This document shows, one piece after another, positions 52,604 to 61,130 of a stretch of 64,000 nucleotides of DNA. Below the pieces are notes generated by a model. The model searched no databases. It worked only from the letters and a program-made list of their open reading frames with translations, and was not told where the DNA came from. Every line of letters begins with the position of its first letter. Positions within the stretch are counted from its first letter, which is position 1. A program made the position numbers and the translations under genes. The stretch lies in NCBI GenBank assembly GCA_019635275.1, contig JAHBZV010000009.1, forward strand, positions 1-64,000. Reading direction: 5' to 3'. This stretch comes from Burkholderiaceae bacterium. Its GTDB lineage: Bacteria > Pseudomonadota > Gammaproteobacteria > Burkholderiales > Burkholderiaceae_E.

Positions 52604-53101
52604 ATGGCGAACCGGATCCTGCTGGCCTACTCGTCCCGCACCGGGCACACGCGCAAGGTCGCGATGGACATTGCGTCGGCCCTCGACTGCGACGTGGAAG
52701 AGATCCGCGACAGGGTGGGCCGCGGCGGCCCGCTCGGCTACGCGCGCTCGTCGCTCGAAGCGATCGCACGGTTCGACACGCTGCTCGCGCCGACGCGGCA
52801 CGATCCGGCCGACTACGACCTGGTCGTCATCGGCACGCCGATCTGGTTCTGGAGCCTGTCGAGCCCGGTGCGTACCTGGGTGCGCCGCCATCGCGACGAC
52901 CTGCGCAAGGTCGCGTTCTTCTGCACCTGCGGCAGTTCCGGAGGACAACGCGCGCTCGCGGAGTTCGAGGCGCTCTGCGGCGAGGCGGTCGCCTCGCTGG
53001 TGCTGACCGATCGCGAGATCGACTCGGGTGCACACGCGGCCAGTGTCGCCGCTTTCGTCGGGCAGCTCTCGCCGCGCTCGCGGCGCACGCGCGGCGGGTA
53101 G
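52604..53101 (+). CDS. Flavodoxin-family protein
   Basis: A 165-residue flavodoxin-like protein: FMN phosphate loop LLAYSSRTGHTRKVAMDIAS, the W-loop TPIWFWSLSSPVRTWVRRH, and FCTCGSSGG. ATG 52604 has GTGGAGG eleven bases before it and is preferred to an earlier in-frame ATG at 52556. Likely a menaquinone-style or anaerobic electron carrier; partner unknown. It is convergent with the LysR gene. Confidence 0.85.
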   Translation: MANRILLAYSSRTGHTRKVAMDIASALDCDVEEIRDRVGRGGPLGYARSSLEAIARFDTLLAPTRHDPADYDLVVIGTPIWFWSLSSPVRTWVRRHRDDLRKVAFFCTCGSSGGQRALAEFEALCGEAVASLVLTDREIDSGAHAASVAAFVGQLSPRSRRTRGG

Positions 53102-53144
53102 GCGCCACGGTCGCCCGCTTCCTTGCGAGCGACCGTGGTGCCTA
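53099..53144. terminator. Long hairpin, probable bidirectional terminator
   Basis: Sixteen-base arms (53099-53114 and 53129-53144) pair at 15 positions, the exception being a G-T wobble; the 14-base loop pairs further (CGC/GCG). The hairpin contains both the flavodoxin stop and the stop of the opposing LysR gene. Strong stem, no T-run. Confidence 0.7.
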
Positions 53145-54065
53145 GGCCCGCGTCGCGTCGCCTCGCGCGCGGCGCGAGCCGGTGGACAGCGCGGAGAGCG
53201 CATCGAGCAGCACGCGCACCCGCATCGGCACCATCCGGTTGCCCGGCATCACCGCGTGGATCGGCATCGCCGGCGGCCGGTGCCGCGGCAGCACCTCGAC
53301 CAGGCGCCCGGCGGCGATCTCGTCGGCCGCCATGTAGTCGGGAACCTGCGTCAGGCCCATGCCGAGCACCGCGGCCTGGACCATCGCCTCGCCGTCGTTG
53401 AAGCGCGAGCCTTCGGCGGGCCGCAGCGTGACGGTGCGTCCGTCGAGGGCGAACTGCTGCGGGCGGTCGCGCCCGCGACCGGGCAACCGGAACAGGACGT
53501 GCCGGTGTCCGGCCAGCGCGTCGAGCGAGCGCGGCGTGCCGTGCTCGCGCAGGTACGCCGGCGCAGCGACCAGGATCAACTGCTGGCTCGCGAAGCGCCG
53601 CGCCACCAGCGACGAATCGTCGAGCTCGCCGGCCCGGATCGCGACGTCGACGCCGTCCTTCACCAGGTCGACGTAGGCGTCGGACAGGCGCACGTCGAGT
53701 TCGAGTGCCGGATGCTCGCGCTTGAGCCGTGCAAGCAGCGGCAGGATCACCTTGCGGCCATAGACGATCGGCATGTCGAGGCGCAGCGTGCCGCTCGCGG
53801 CGGCGCGCGCGCCGGCGGCCTCGGACTGCAGCTCCTCGAGCTCGGACAGCACGCGCTGGCATCGCCGGAACAGCCGCTCGCCGTCGACGGTGAGGCTCAC
53901 CTGGCGCGTCGTCCGGTGGAACAGCCGCAGGCCGAGCGAAGCCTCGAGCCGGCCGACCGCCTTCGCGACGGTCGACGCAGTCGTGCTCAGTTCCCGCGCG
54001 GCAGCGGCGAATCCGCCGCGCTTGGCGGTTTCCGAGAAGGCGAGCAGCGTCTGAAGGCCTTGCAC
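53142..54065 (-). CDS. LysR-family transcriptional regulator
   Basis: A 307-residue LTTR. The winged helix is at the N-terminus (LLAFSETAKRGGFAAAARELSTTASTVAKAVGRLEASLGLRLFHRTTRQVSLT), followed by a two-lobe effector domain ending in MRVRVLLDAL. It belongs to the group typified by the AaeR/DsdC-like betaproteobacterial regulators. It is divergent from the cupin gene and probably controls it; the A/T-rich 187-base gap would hold the sites. Confidence 0.9.
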   Translation of the reverse strand: MQGLQTLLAFSETAKRGGFAAAARELSTTASTVAKAVGRLEASLGLRLFHRTTRQVSLTVDGERLFRRCQRVLSELEELQSEAAGARAAASGTLRLDMPIVYGRKVILPLLARLKREHPALELDVRLSDAYVDLVKDGVDVAIRAGELDDSSLVARRFASQQLILVAAPAYLREHGTPRSLDALAGHRHVLFRLPGRGRDRPQQFALDGRTVTLRPAEGSRFNDGEAMVQAAVLGMGLTQVPDYMAADEIAAGRLVEVLPRHRPPAMPIHAVMPGNRMVPMRVRVLLDALSALSTGSRRARGDATRA

Positions 54066-54252
54066 GGTGTCTCCGGTCGGAGTCGATCGGCGTGGGGCGG
54101 CCGCACCGGGCGCCGATTGCCGAAATTATTTCGCCAATGTTAATCCATTACCGCACATTCTCAATCGATCCCCGCCGCGGAATACTGGCGACGCTCGTGG
54201 CGCCGCGGGCACATGCATCCACCCTTTCAATCGCATCTTCAGGAGCATTGCC

Positions 54253-54630
54253 ATGTACGTGATCGAACAAGCCCGCCCCGTCGCGATGTCGCTGCCCGGC
54301 ATCGAGCACGCGACCTGGGTCGGCCATGACGACGGCCTGCAGCAGCTTTCGATCTGGCGCCAGTCAATGGCGCCGGGGACGGGAACGCCGCCGCACAGCC
54401 ACGACTGCGACGAGGTCGTGCTGTGCCTGGCCGGCCACGGCGAACTGCACGTCGACGGCGAGGTGCACCGCTTCGGCGCCGACTGCACGCTGGTGCTGCC
54501 GCGCCACCGCACCCATCAGTTCTTCAACGTCGGCGAGATCCCGATGGAGACGATCGGCATCCTGGGCGCGACCCCGGTCGTGACGCGCCTGCCCGACGGC
54601 ACCGAGCTCGACCTGCCCTGGCGCAGCTGA
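54253..54630 (+). CDS. Cupin-domain protein
   Basis: A 125-residue single-domain cupin: PHSHDCDEVVLCLAGHGELHVDGE (motif 1, with HxH and Glu) and VLPRHRTHQFFNVG (motif 2, His). It may bind a metal and act as a small isomerase or dioxygenase. It is divergent from the LysR gene, its likely regulator. AGGAG is eight bases before ATG 54253. Confidence 0.88.
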   Translation: MYVIEQARPVAMSLPGIEHATWVGHDDGLQQLSIWRQSMAPGTGTPPHSHDCDEVVLCLAGHGELHVDGEVHRFGADCTLVLPRHRTHQFFNVGEIPMETIGILGATPVVTRLPDGTELDLPWRS

Positions 54631-54692
54631 GCGGCGTGCGGCGCGGCGGCTCGATGCGCGACGGGTCGCGGCGAATCGGCGTCCGGTCTCGT

Positions 54693-54711
54693 GCTGATCG
54701 ACCGGATCAGC
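54693..54711. terminator. Possible hairpin terminator between cupin and MocR genes
   Basis: Arms GCTGATC (54693-54699) and GATCAGC (54705-54711) around a five-base loop, overlapping the stop of the minus-strand MocR gene and 62 bases after the cupin stop. Confidence 0.45.
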
Positions 54712-56248
54712 GCAGGCCGGCGCCCGACGCGCCCGCGCCGCGTCGATCCGGGCCGGCCTCGATCATCCGGGAAGCCAGCTCGCCGATGCGCCGCAGCGCC
54801 CGTCGCTCCGCGTCGCCCCAGCGACCGCCGACGCCCAGGCGCGCCGAGCTGCGGAAGCGCTCGCCGGCGCTGAACATGTTGCCTGGCGCGAAGCAGATCC
54901 GCTCGTCCAGGCAGGCGCGAAACAGCGCCATCGTGTCCACCTCGCCGGGGAACTCGACCCACAGGATGAACCCGCCCGGCGGATCGGTGACCCTCGAGCC
55001 CCGCGGGAAGTGCCGGGCGATGATGCCGCGCGCCTCGTCGACGCGCGCAGCGATCGTCGCGCGCAGTCGCCGATAGCCCGACTCGATGCCGGTGTGGCCG
55101 AGCAGGTCGGCCATCGCCAGCTCGAGCACCGTGGACTGCCCACCGCTGGTGGTCGCCTTCATCCGCTGCACGCTCGCCTGCCAGCGGCCGGCGGCGAGCC
55201 AGCCGATGCGGATCCCCGGTGCGAGCGTCTTGGTGAACGAGCCGCACAGCATCACCGTGCCGGTGGTGTCGAACGAATGAACGCTGCGCCGGCGGTCGTC
55301 CTGCTCGCACAGGTCGTTGTAGATCACGTCCTCGATGACGGGAATCCCGCGCTGGCCGGCCATCTGCGCCAGCCGCCTGCGCTCGGCCAGCGGCATGCTG
55401 GAGCCGAGCGGGTTCGACAGCGTCGGCACGACCAGCACCGCCTTGACCGGCTGCGTGTCGAAGGCGAGTTGCAGCGCGTCGAGCGCCATGCCGGTGCGCG
55501 GATGGGTCGGAATCTCCAGCGCGCGCAGGTGCAGCTGCTCGAGGATCTCGAAGAAGCCGAAGTACGTGGGCGACTCGAGCGCCACCACGTCGCCCGGCTG
55601 CGTGACCGCGCGCAGCGCGAGCACGATCGCCTCCAGGCAGCCGTTGGTGACCAGCAGCTGCTGCGGCTCGATCACCGAGCCCAGCCGCAGCGCGTGCCGC
55701 GCGATCGCGCGGCGCAGCGTCTCGTGGCCGGGCCCGACCCGGTACTGCGCGAGCGTCTGGCGATGCCGCTGCGCCGCGCGGGTGAGCGCGCGCCGCAGGC
55801 GAGTCTCGTCGAACAGCGAAGCGTCCGGGCAGGCGGCGCCGAACGAGACGAAGGCCGGGTCGTCGATGATGCGCATCACCTCGGCGCTCAGCGACGAGCG
55901 ATCGACCAGCCGCGACACCGTCGGCGGATGCGAGGTCTCGGGCTCGGGCAGCGCCCGAGGGCGGGCCGCGACGAAGTAGCCCGAGCGCGGCCGCGCCTCG
56001 ATCAGGCGGGCGTCCTCGAGCGAGCGGTAGGCCTGTGTGGCGGTCGACAGCGACACGCCGTGCTGGCGGGCCAACTGGCGCACCGACGGCACGCGCTCGC
56101 CGCGGCGCATCGCGCCGGCCCGGATCGAGCGGGCGAGCGTCTCGGCGATCTGCAGGTACAGCACGCCGCCATGGCGGATCGGGCCGGCCGGTGCGTCCGG
56201 CAGCGGCTCGCCACCGGCGAGTCGGGCGTCATCGAGCGTGGTGTCCAT
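54707..56248 (-). CDS. MocR-family (GntR-aminotransferase) transcriptional regulator
   Basis: A 513-residue regulator. Residues 28-100 are a GntR winged helix (YLQIAETLARSIRAGAMRRGERVPSVRQLARQHGVSLSTATQAYRSLEDARLIEARPRSGYFV). The rest is a class I aminotransferase-like fold with the PLP Lys in GSFTKTLAPGIRIGW and PTLSNPLGSSMP as substrate loop. ATG 56248 opens the domain. It is divergent from the DUF2917/DUF1127 genes and probably controls them. Confidence 0.92.
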   Translation of the reverse strand: MDTTLDDARLAGGEPLPDAPAGPIRHGGVLYLQIAETLARSIRAGAMRRGERVPSVRQLARQHGVSLSTATQAYRSLEDARLIEARPRSGYFVAARPRALPEPETSHPPTVSRLVDRSSLSAEVMRIIDDPAFVSFGAACPDASLFDETRLRRALTRAAQRHRQTLAQYRVGPGHETLRRAIARHALRLGSVIEPQQLLVTNGCLEAIVLALRAVTQPGDVVALESPTYFGFFEILEQLHLRALEIPTHPRTGMALDALQLAFDTQPVKAVLVVPTLSNPLGSSMPLAERRRLAQMAGQRGIPVIEDVIYNDLCEQDDRRRSVHSFDTTGTVMLCGSFTKTLAPGIRIGWLAAGRWQASVQRMKATTSGGQSTVLELAMADLLGHTGIESGYRRLRATIAARVDEARGIIARHFPRGSRVTDPPGGFILWVEFPGEVDTMALFRACLDERICFAPGNMFSAGERFRSSARLGVGGRWGDAERRALRRIGELASRMIEAGPDRRGAGASGAGLR

Positions 56249-56275
56249 GTCTGTCACCTCTGCGGACACGTCATT

Positions 56276-56333
56276 CTGTACTGGTCGGGCGAACGCCGCC
56301 AATGACAGATGGCCACGGAACCGACCTGTACAG
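56276..56333. promoter_or_regulatory. Direct CTGTAC repeats in the MocR/DUF2917 gap
   Basis: CTGTAC occurs at 56276-56281 and again at 56326-56331, 50 bases apart, the second being part of the palindrome CTGTACAG. GntR/MocR regulators often bind direct repeats with a GTAC core. The rest of the 198-base gap has no gene. Confidence 0.35.
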
Positions 56334-56446
56334 CCGCTTCGCGGTGGCCGCTGTGCTCGCGTACCCGGCATCCCGCTGCGTCTGGGCGCGGTACACGCAA
56401 CCGGCGACCATGGCCACAGGACGACTGGCCTGCGACGGAGCATTCG

Positions 56447-56803
56447 ATGGACCTCCCGATCCCACCCACTGCCCGCAGCCGCCGCGCGCCGCTGCGCGTC
56501 GGCGCCGACGACCTGCTGCTTCGGCTGGCGCCGCACGAGCACCGGCGACTGCAGCTGCTCGCTCCGAAGCAACTCGAGGTGCTGCGCGGCCGGGCCTGGG
56601 TCACGGTCTGCGGCGAGCCGGAAGACCGCTTCCCGTCGCGGGGCGAGCGCGTCGCGCTGAGCGCCGGCAGCGAAGTGCTGGTCAGCGGCGACAGCACCGA
56701 CCGCAGCACGCTGCTGAGGCTGGTCGCGCCCGATCCGCTGCCTTCGCATTCGACCAGCGCGCTCGCGCGCCTGGCCGGGAGACTGTCATGGGCCGGCAGC
56801 TGA
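56447..56803 (+). CDS. DUF2917-family protein
   Basis: A 118-residue soluble protein with the DUF2917 core: LEVLRGRAWVTVCGEPEDRF, GERVALSAGSEVLVSGD, a small beta-barrel with a strongly conserved GRxWVT. Function unknown; commonly next to MocR regulators and DUF1127 proteins in Burkholderiales, as here. It overlaps the next gene by 16 bases. Confidence 0.8.
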   Translation: MDLPIPPTARSRRAPLRVGADDLLLRLAPHEHRRLQLLAPKQLEVLRGRAWVTVCGEPEDRFPSRGERVALSAGSEVLVSGDSTDRSTLLRLVAPDPLPSHSTSALARLAGRLSWAGS

Positions 56804-56997
56804 GCAGGCTCGTCCGGCGCCTGGCGGGCGCCGGCAGGGCGTGGCAGCGGCGACGTGCGACACGGCTGCCGATCGATGCCGACGAGTGGCTGCTCCGGGA
56901 CATCGGGGCCCCGCAATCGATGATCGATGCCGCTCGCGCCGATCGGGCGGAGTCGCCGATGCGCGCCGCGATGCGCCGGCTCGACGGCCTCTGGTAG
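56788..56997 (+). CDS. DUF1127 (YjiS-like) small protein
   Basis: A 69-residue basic protein. LPIDADEWLLRDIGAPQSMIDAARADRAE is the DUF1127 motif (xLxDIGxxxxxIxxA). Small arginine-rich DUF1127 proteins bind RNA in some bacteria and influence phosphate and carbon metabolism. It starts inside the end of DUF2917 and is cotranscribed. Confidence 0.8.
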   Translation: MGRQLSRLVRRLAGAGRAWQRRRATRLPIDADEWLLRDIGAPQSMIDAARADRAESPMRAAMRRLDGLW

Positions 56998-57006
56998 CGG
57001 CGGCCC

Positions 57007-57023
57007 CCCGGCACCGCGCCGGG
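57007..57023. terminator. Possible hairpin terminator between DUF1127 and icmF
   Basis: Arms CCCGGC and GCCGGG around a five-base loop, in the 35-base gap between the convergent DUF1127 and icmF stops. Confidence 0.4.
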
Positions 57024-57032
57024 TGGCGTGCG

Positions 57033-60000
57033 CTACATGTTGCGCCGGTACTGCCCGCCCACCTCGAACAGCGCGCTCGTGATCTGCCCGAGCGAGCAGA
57101 CCCGCACCGCGTCCATCAGCACCTCGAACACGTTGCCGTTGGCGATCACGGTGTCCCGCAGCCGCTGCAGCATCGCCGGCGCCTCGGCGGCGTGGCGCGC
57201 GTGGAAGTCGGCCAGCCGCTTCAGCTGCGACTGCTTCTCTTCCTCGGTCGATCGCGCCAGCTCCAGCGTCTGCGGAATCGGGTCGCCGTGCGGGTTGCGG
57301 AACGTGTTCACGCCGACGATCGGGTGCTCGCCGGTGTGCTTGAGCATCTCGTAGTGCAGGCTCTCGTCCTGGATGCGGCCGCGCTGGTAGCCGGTCTCCA
57401 TTGCGCCAAGCACACCGCCGCGCTCGGCGATGCGCTCGAACTCGGCGAGCACCGCTTCCTCGACCAGCTCGGTCAGCTCGTCGATGACGAAACTGCCCTG
57501 GTTCGGGTTCTCGTTCTTCGCCAGCCCCCATTCGCGGTTGATGATCAGCTGGATCGCCATCGCGCGGCGCACGCTCTCTTCGGTGGGCGTGGTGATCGCC
57601 TCGTCGTAGGCGTTGGTGTGCAGGCTGTTGGCGTTGTCGTAGGTGGCGATCAGCGCCTGCAGCGTCGTGCGGATGTCGTTGAACGCGATCTCCTGCGCGT
57701 GCAGGCTGCGGCCGCTGGTCTGGCAGTGGTACTTCAGCTTCTGGCTGCGCTCGTTGGCGCCGTAGCGCTCCTTCATCGCCACCGCCCAGATCCGGCGCGC
57801 AACGCGGCCCATCACCGTGTACTCCGGGTCCATGCCGTTGCTGAAGAAGAAGGACAGGTTCGGTGCGAAGTCGTCGACGTGCATGCCGCGCGCGAGGTAG
57901 GCCTCGACGAAGGTGAACCCGTTGGAGAGCGTGAACGCCAGCTGGCTGATCGGGTTCGCACCCGCCTCGGCGATGTGGTAGCCGCTGATCGACACCGAGT
58001 AGAAGTTGCGCACGTCGTGGTGCACGAAGTACTCGGCGATGTCGCCCATCACCTTCAGGCTGAACTCGGTGGAGAAGATGCAGGTGTTCTGGCCCTGGTC
58101 TTCCTTCAGGATGTCGGCCTGCACCGTGCCGCGCACCGTCGACACCGTCCACTCGCGGATCTTCTGCGTCTCGTCGTCGGTCGGCGGACGGCCGTTCTCG
58201 CGCTCGAACTTCTCGATCTGCTGGTCGATCGCGGTGTTCATGAACATCGCCAGCATCGTCGGCGCCGGGCCGTTGATCGTCATGCTGACGCTGGTCGCCG
58301 CATCGCACAGGTCGAAGCCCGAGTACAGCACCTTCATGTCGTCGAGCGTGGCGATGCTCACGCCCGAGTTGCCGACCTTGCCGTAGATGTCGGGGCGCAG
58401 GTCCGGGTCGTGGCCGTACAGCGTGACCGAGTCGAACGCGGTGGAGAGCCGCTTGGCCGGCATGCCCTCGGAGAGCAGCTTGAAGCGGCGGTTGGTGCGG
58501 AACGGGTCGCCCTCGCCGGCGAACATCCGGGTCGGGTCCTCGTTCTCGCGCTTGAACGCGAACACGCCCGCGGTATACGGGAACGATCCCGGCACGTTCT
58601 CGAGCAGCAACCACTTGAGCAGCTCGCCGTGGTCCTCGTACGAAGGCAGCACGACCTTGCGGATCTTGTTGCCGGACAGCGAGGTGTAGGTGAGCTTCGT
58701 GCGGATCTCGCGGTCGCGGATCTTCACCACGTACTCGTCGCCGGCGTAGGCCTTCTGCATCGCCGGCCACATCGCGAGCAGCTTCGTCGACGCGGCGTCG
58801 AGGCCCGCCTCGCGCTTTTCGGCCAGCGCCTCGACGGTCTTGCGCGCACCGCTCTTCTCGCTGTCGTCCTCGAGCAGCATCCGCGCCGACTCGCGCAGCT
58901 GCTGCACCTCGCGTGCGACGCGCGCCTGCGCGCGCGCGTGCCGCTTGTAGCCGCGCACGGTCTCGGCGATGTCGGCCAGGTAGCGCACCCGCTGCGGCGG
59001 CACGATCACGACCTGGCTGGACGAATGGCGCACGTTCGCCCTGGGCAGGCGGCCCACCGGCGCGCCGTCGGCGCCCAGCGGGATCTTCAGCCCAAGCTCG
59101 ACCAGCCTCGGCAGCATCCCCTGGTAGAGCGCCGTCACGCCGTCGTCGTTGAAGCGCGAGGCCTGCGTGCCGTAGACCGGCATCTGCTCGGGGCGCTTCG
59201 CGAACGCCTCGCGATTGCGCTGGTACTGCTTGGCGACGTCGCGCAGCGCGTCCATCGCGCCCTTGCGGTCGAACTTGTTGATCGCGACGAAGTCGGCGAA
59301 GTCGAGCATGTCGATCTTCTCGAGCTGGCTCGCCGCGCCGAACTCCGGCGTCATCACGTACAGCGTGGCGTCGACCAGCGGCACGATCGCCGCGTCGCCC
59401 TGGCCGATGCCCGAGGTCTCGACGACGATCAGGTCGAAACCCGCCACCTTGCACGCGGCGATCACGTCGGGCAGCGCCTGGCTGATCTCGCTGCCGGCGT
59501 CGCGCGTGGCGAGCGAACGCATGAAGACGTTCGGATGGTCGATCGCGTTCATCCGGATGCGGTCGCCGAGCAGCGCACCCCCGCTCTTGCGGCGCGTCGG
59601 GTCGACCGAGACGATCGCCAGGCGCAAGCGGTCTTGCTGGTCGAGCCGGAAGCGGCGCACCAGTTCGTCAGTCAGCGAGCTCTTGCCGGCGCCGCCGGTG
59701 CCGGTGATGCCCAGCGTCGGTGTCGTGATCGCGTCGGCGCGTTCGTGCAGCGTCCTGCGCCAGGCGGCGAAACCGGCCTCGTCGAGGCGGCCGGCGACGT
59801 GGCCCAGCTCGAGCGCGGTGATCGCCTGCGCCAGCGCACGGCGCGAGGCGGCGAGCTTCGCGCGGGCCGCCGGCGGCGCGACGATCGCGTCGAGGTCCAC
59901 CGGCGCGTACTGCGACAGGTCGACGTCGCAGCGGCTGATCATGTCGGCGATCATCCCCTGCAGCCCCATGCGCTGGCCGTCCTCGGGGCTGTAGATGCGC

Positions 60001-60374
60001 GCCACGCCGTAGTCGTGCAGCTCGCGGATCTCCGAGGGCACGATCACGCCTCCGCCGCCGCCGAACACCTTGACGTGGCCGGCGCCCGCCTCGCGCAGCA
60101 GGTCGATCATGTACCTGAAGAACTCGACGTGTCCGCCCTGGTACGACGAGATCGCGATGCCGTGCGCGTCTTCCTGCAGCGCGCAGTCGACGATCTCGCG
60201 CACCGAGCGGTTGTGGCCCAGGTGGATCACCTCCGCGCCGAGGCTCTGCAGGATGCGCCGCATGATGTTGATCGACGCGTCGTGGCCGTCGAACAGCGAC
60301 GCGGCGGTCACGAAGCGGACCTTGTTCTTCATCCGGTACTCGGCCAGCTTCTTCTGGTCGGACAGGTCGGTCAT
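57033..60374 (-). CDS. icmF: Fused isobutyryl-CoA mutase IcmF
   Basis: A 1113-residue fusion. Residues 15-150 bind adenosylcobalamin ([18 protein letters not shown], with the cobalt-ligand His31 and [13 protein letters not shown]). Residues 200-420 are a MeaB-type G-protein chaperone (P-loop [40 protein letters not shown]). Residues 550-1113 are the mutase barrel ([38 protein letters not shown]). It interconverts isobutyryl-CoA and butyryl-CoA, linking valine breakdown to fatty acid metabolism. The start is ATG 60374, as in the family; the open frame extends to 60482 but would translate the inverted repeat. No other branched-chain genes are adjacent. Confidence 0.95.
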   Translation of the reverse strand: MTDLSDQKKLAEYRMKNKVRFVTAASLFDGHDASINIMRRILQSLGAEVIHLGHNRSVREIVDCALQEDAHGIAISSYQGGHVEFFRYMIDLLREAGAGHVKVFGGGGGVIVPSEIRELHDYGVARIYSPEDGQRMGLQGMIADMISRCDVDLSQYAPVDLDAIVAPPAARAKLAASRRALAQAITALELGHVAGRLDEAGFAAWRRTLHERADAITTPTLGITGTGGAGKSSLTDELVRRFRLDQQDRLRLAIVSVDPTRRKSGGALLGDRIRMNAIDHPNVFMRSLATRDAGSEISQALPDVIAACKVAGFDLIVVETSGIGQGDAAIVPLVDATLYVMTPEFGAASQLEKIDMLDFADFVAINKFDRKGAMDALRDVAKQYQRNREAFAKRPEQMPVYGTQASRFNDDGVTALYQGMLPRLVELGLKIPLGADGAPVGRLPRANVRHSSSQVVIVPPQRVRYLADIAETVRGYKRHARAQARVAREVQQLRESARMLLEDDSEKSGARKTVEALAEKREAGLDAASTKLLAMWPAMQKAYAGDEYVVKIRDREIRTKLTYTSLSGNKIRKVVLPSYEDHGELLKWLLLENVPGSFPYTAGVFAFKRENEDPTRMFAGEGDPFRTNRRFKLLSEGMPAKRLSTAFDSVTLYGHDPDLRPDIYGKVGNSGVSIATLDDMKVLYSGFDLCDAATSVSMTINGPAPTMLAMFMNTAIDQQIEKFERENGRPPTDDETQKIREWTVSTVRGTVQADILKEDQGQNTCIFSTEFSLKVMGDIAEYFVHHDVRNFYSVSISGYHIAEAGANPISQLAFTLSNGFTFVEAYLARGMHVDDFAPNLSFFFSNGMDPEYTVMGRVARRIWAVAMKERYGANERSQKLKYHCQTSGRSLHAQEIAFNDIRTTLQALIATYDNANSLHTNAYDEAITTPTEESVRRAMAIQLIINREWGLAKNENPNQGSFVIDELTELVEEAVLAEFERIAERGGVLGAMETGYQRGRIQDESLHYEMLKHTGEHPIVGVNTFRNPHGDPIPQTLELARSTEEEKQSQLKRLADFHARHAAEAPAMLQRLRDTVIANGNVFEVLMDAVRVCSLGQITSALFEVGGQYRRNM

Positions 60375-60457
60375 GGCGGTGATCCTGTGCTGGAGGCCTC
60401 TCGTCGCCAGTATCGCCCGCAGCAGCGGGCGATGCGAGGCGGGCGAACCTGCGACGT

Positions 60458-60485
60458 TAATTGACGTTAACGTAAACGTCAATTA
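60458..60485. promoter_or_regulatory. Large inverted repeat before icmF, LiuR-type operator candidate
   Basis: Perfect 11-base arms TAATTGACGTT (60458-60468) and AACGTCAATTA (60475-60485) with a six-base spacer; inside lies ACGTTAACGT, itself palindromic. It is 84 bases upstream of icmF and 85 before the divergent flavin reductase. The ACGTnnACGT core recalls the MerR-family LiuR sites of branched-chain amino acid genes, which suits an isobutyryl-CoA mutase. Confidence 0.6.
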
Positions 60486-60569
60486 CCGGCCTTCGCCGGC
60501 TCCGCCGGGCGGTCGCAGGGCCGATCCGCGCCGCGATTCGGATAGGATCGGCCGCAAATCCCTCCGACG

Positions 60570-61067
60570 ATGCGAATCCACCCCACGATCGACCACGCCG
60601 AGCTGCGCCGGGCGCTCGGTTCTTTTCCCACCGGCGTGACGGTGATCACGACCCTGGACCCCGACGGGGCGCTCGTCGGGCTGACGGTGAACTCGTTCAA
60701 CTCGCTGTCGCTCGACCCGCCGCTCATCCTGTGGTCGCTCGGCACGCGAAGCTCGAACCGGCGCGCGTTCGAGGCCTCCGGGCATTTCGCGGTGAACATC
60801 CTGGCCGAAGACCAGGCTGCGATCTCGCGGCGCTTCGCTTCGCCGGCGCGCAACAAGTTCCACGGGGTCGCAACGCACGCTGGCCTGGCCGGCGCGCCGC
60901 TGATCGACGGCTGCGCGGCGTACATCGAGTGCCGCACGCATTCGACGCAGGTCGCGGGCGACCACCTGCTGTTCATCGGGCGCGTCGAACGGGTTCACAC
61001 CGCCGGCCGGCCGCCGCTCGTCTACGTGGGCGGACGCTACTGCGGCGTGGGCCCCGTGAAGGACTGA
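60570..61067 (+). CDS. Flavin reductase (FMN-binding split-barrel) family protein
   Basis: A 165-residue HpaC/ActVB-like flavin reductase: LRRALGSFPTGVTVITT, GLTVNSFNSLSLDPPLILWSL and the end GDHLLFIGRVERVH with PPLVYVGGRYC. It supplies reduced FMN or FAD to a two-component monooxygenase, not encoded here. It is divergent from icmF and may share the inverted-repeat operator. Confidence 0.9.
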   Translation: MRIHPTIDHAELRRALGSFPTGVTVITTLDPDGALVGLTVNSFNSLSLDPPLILWSLGTRSSNRRAFEASGHFAVNILAEDQAAISRRFASPARNKFHGVATHAGLAGAPLIDGCAAYIECRTHSTQVAGDHLLFIGRVERVHTAGRPPLVYVGGRYCGVGPVKD

Positions 61068-61130
61068 GCGCGCGCATCCTCGAGGGCATCGCGACGCGAA
61101 ACCGGGAGCCGCGCAATGCGCACCGGGGCG

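Noticed and set aside
60375..60482. N-terminal extension of icmF to 60482
   Set aside because: It would translate the inverted repeat, and the family begins with the segment right after ATG 60374.
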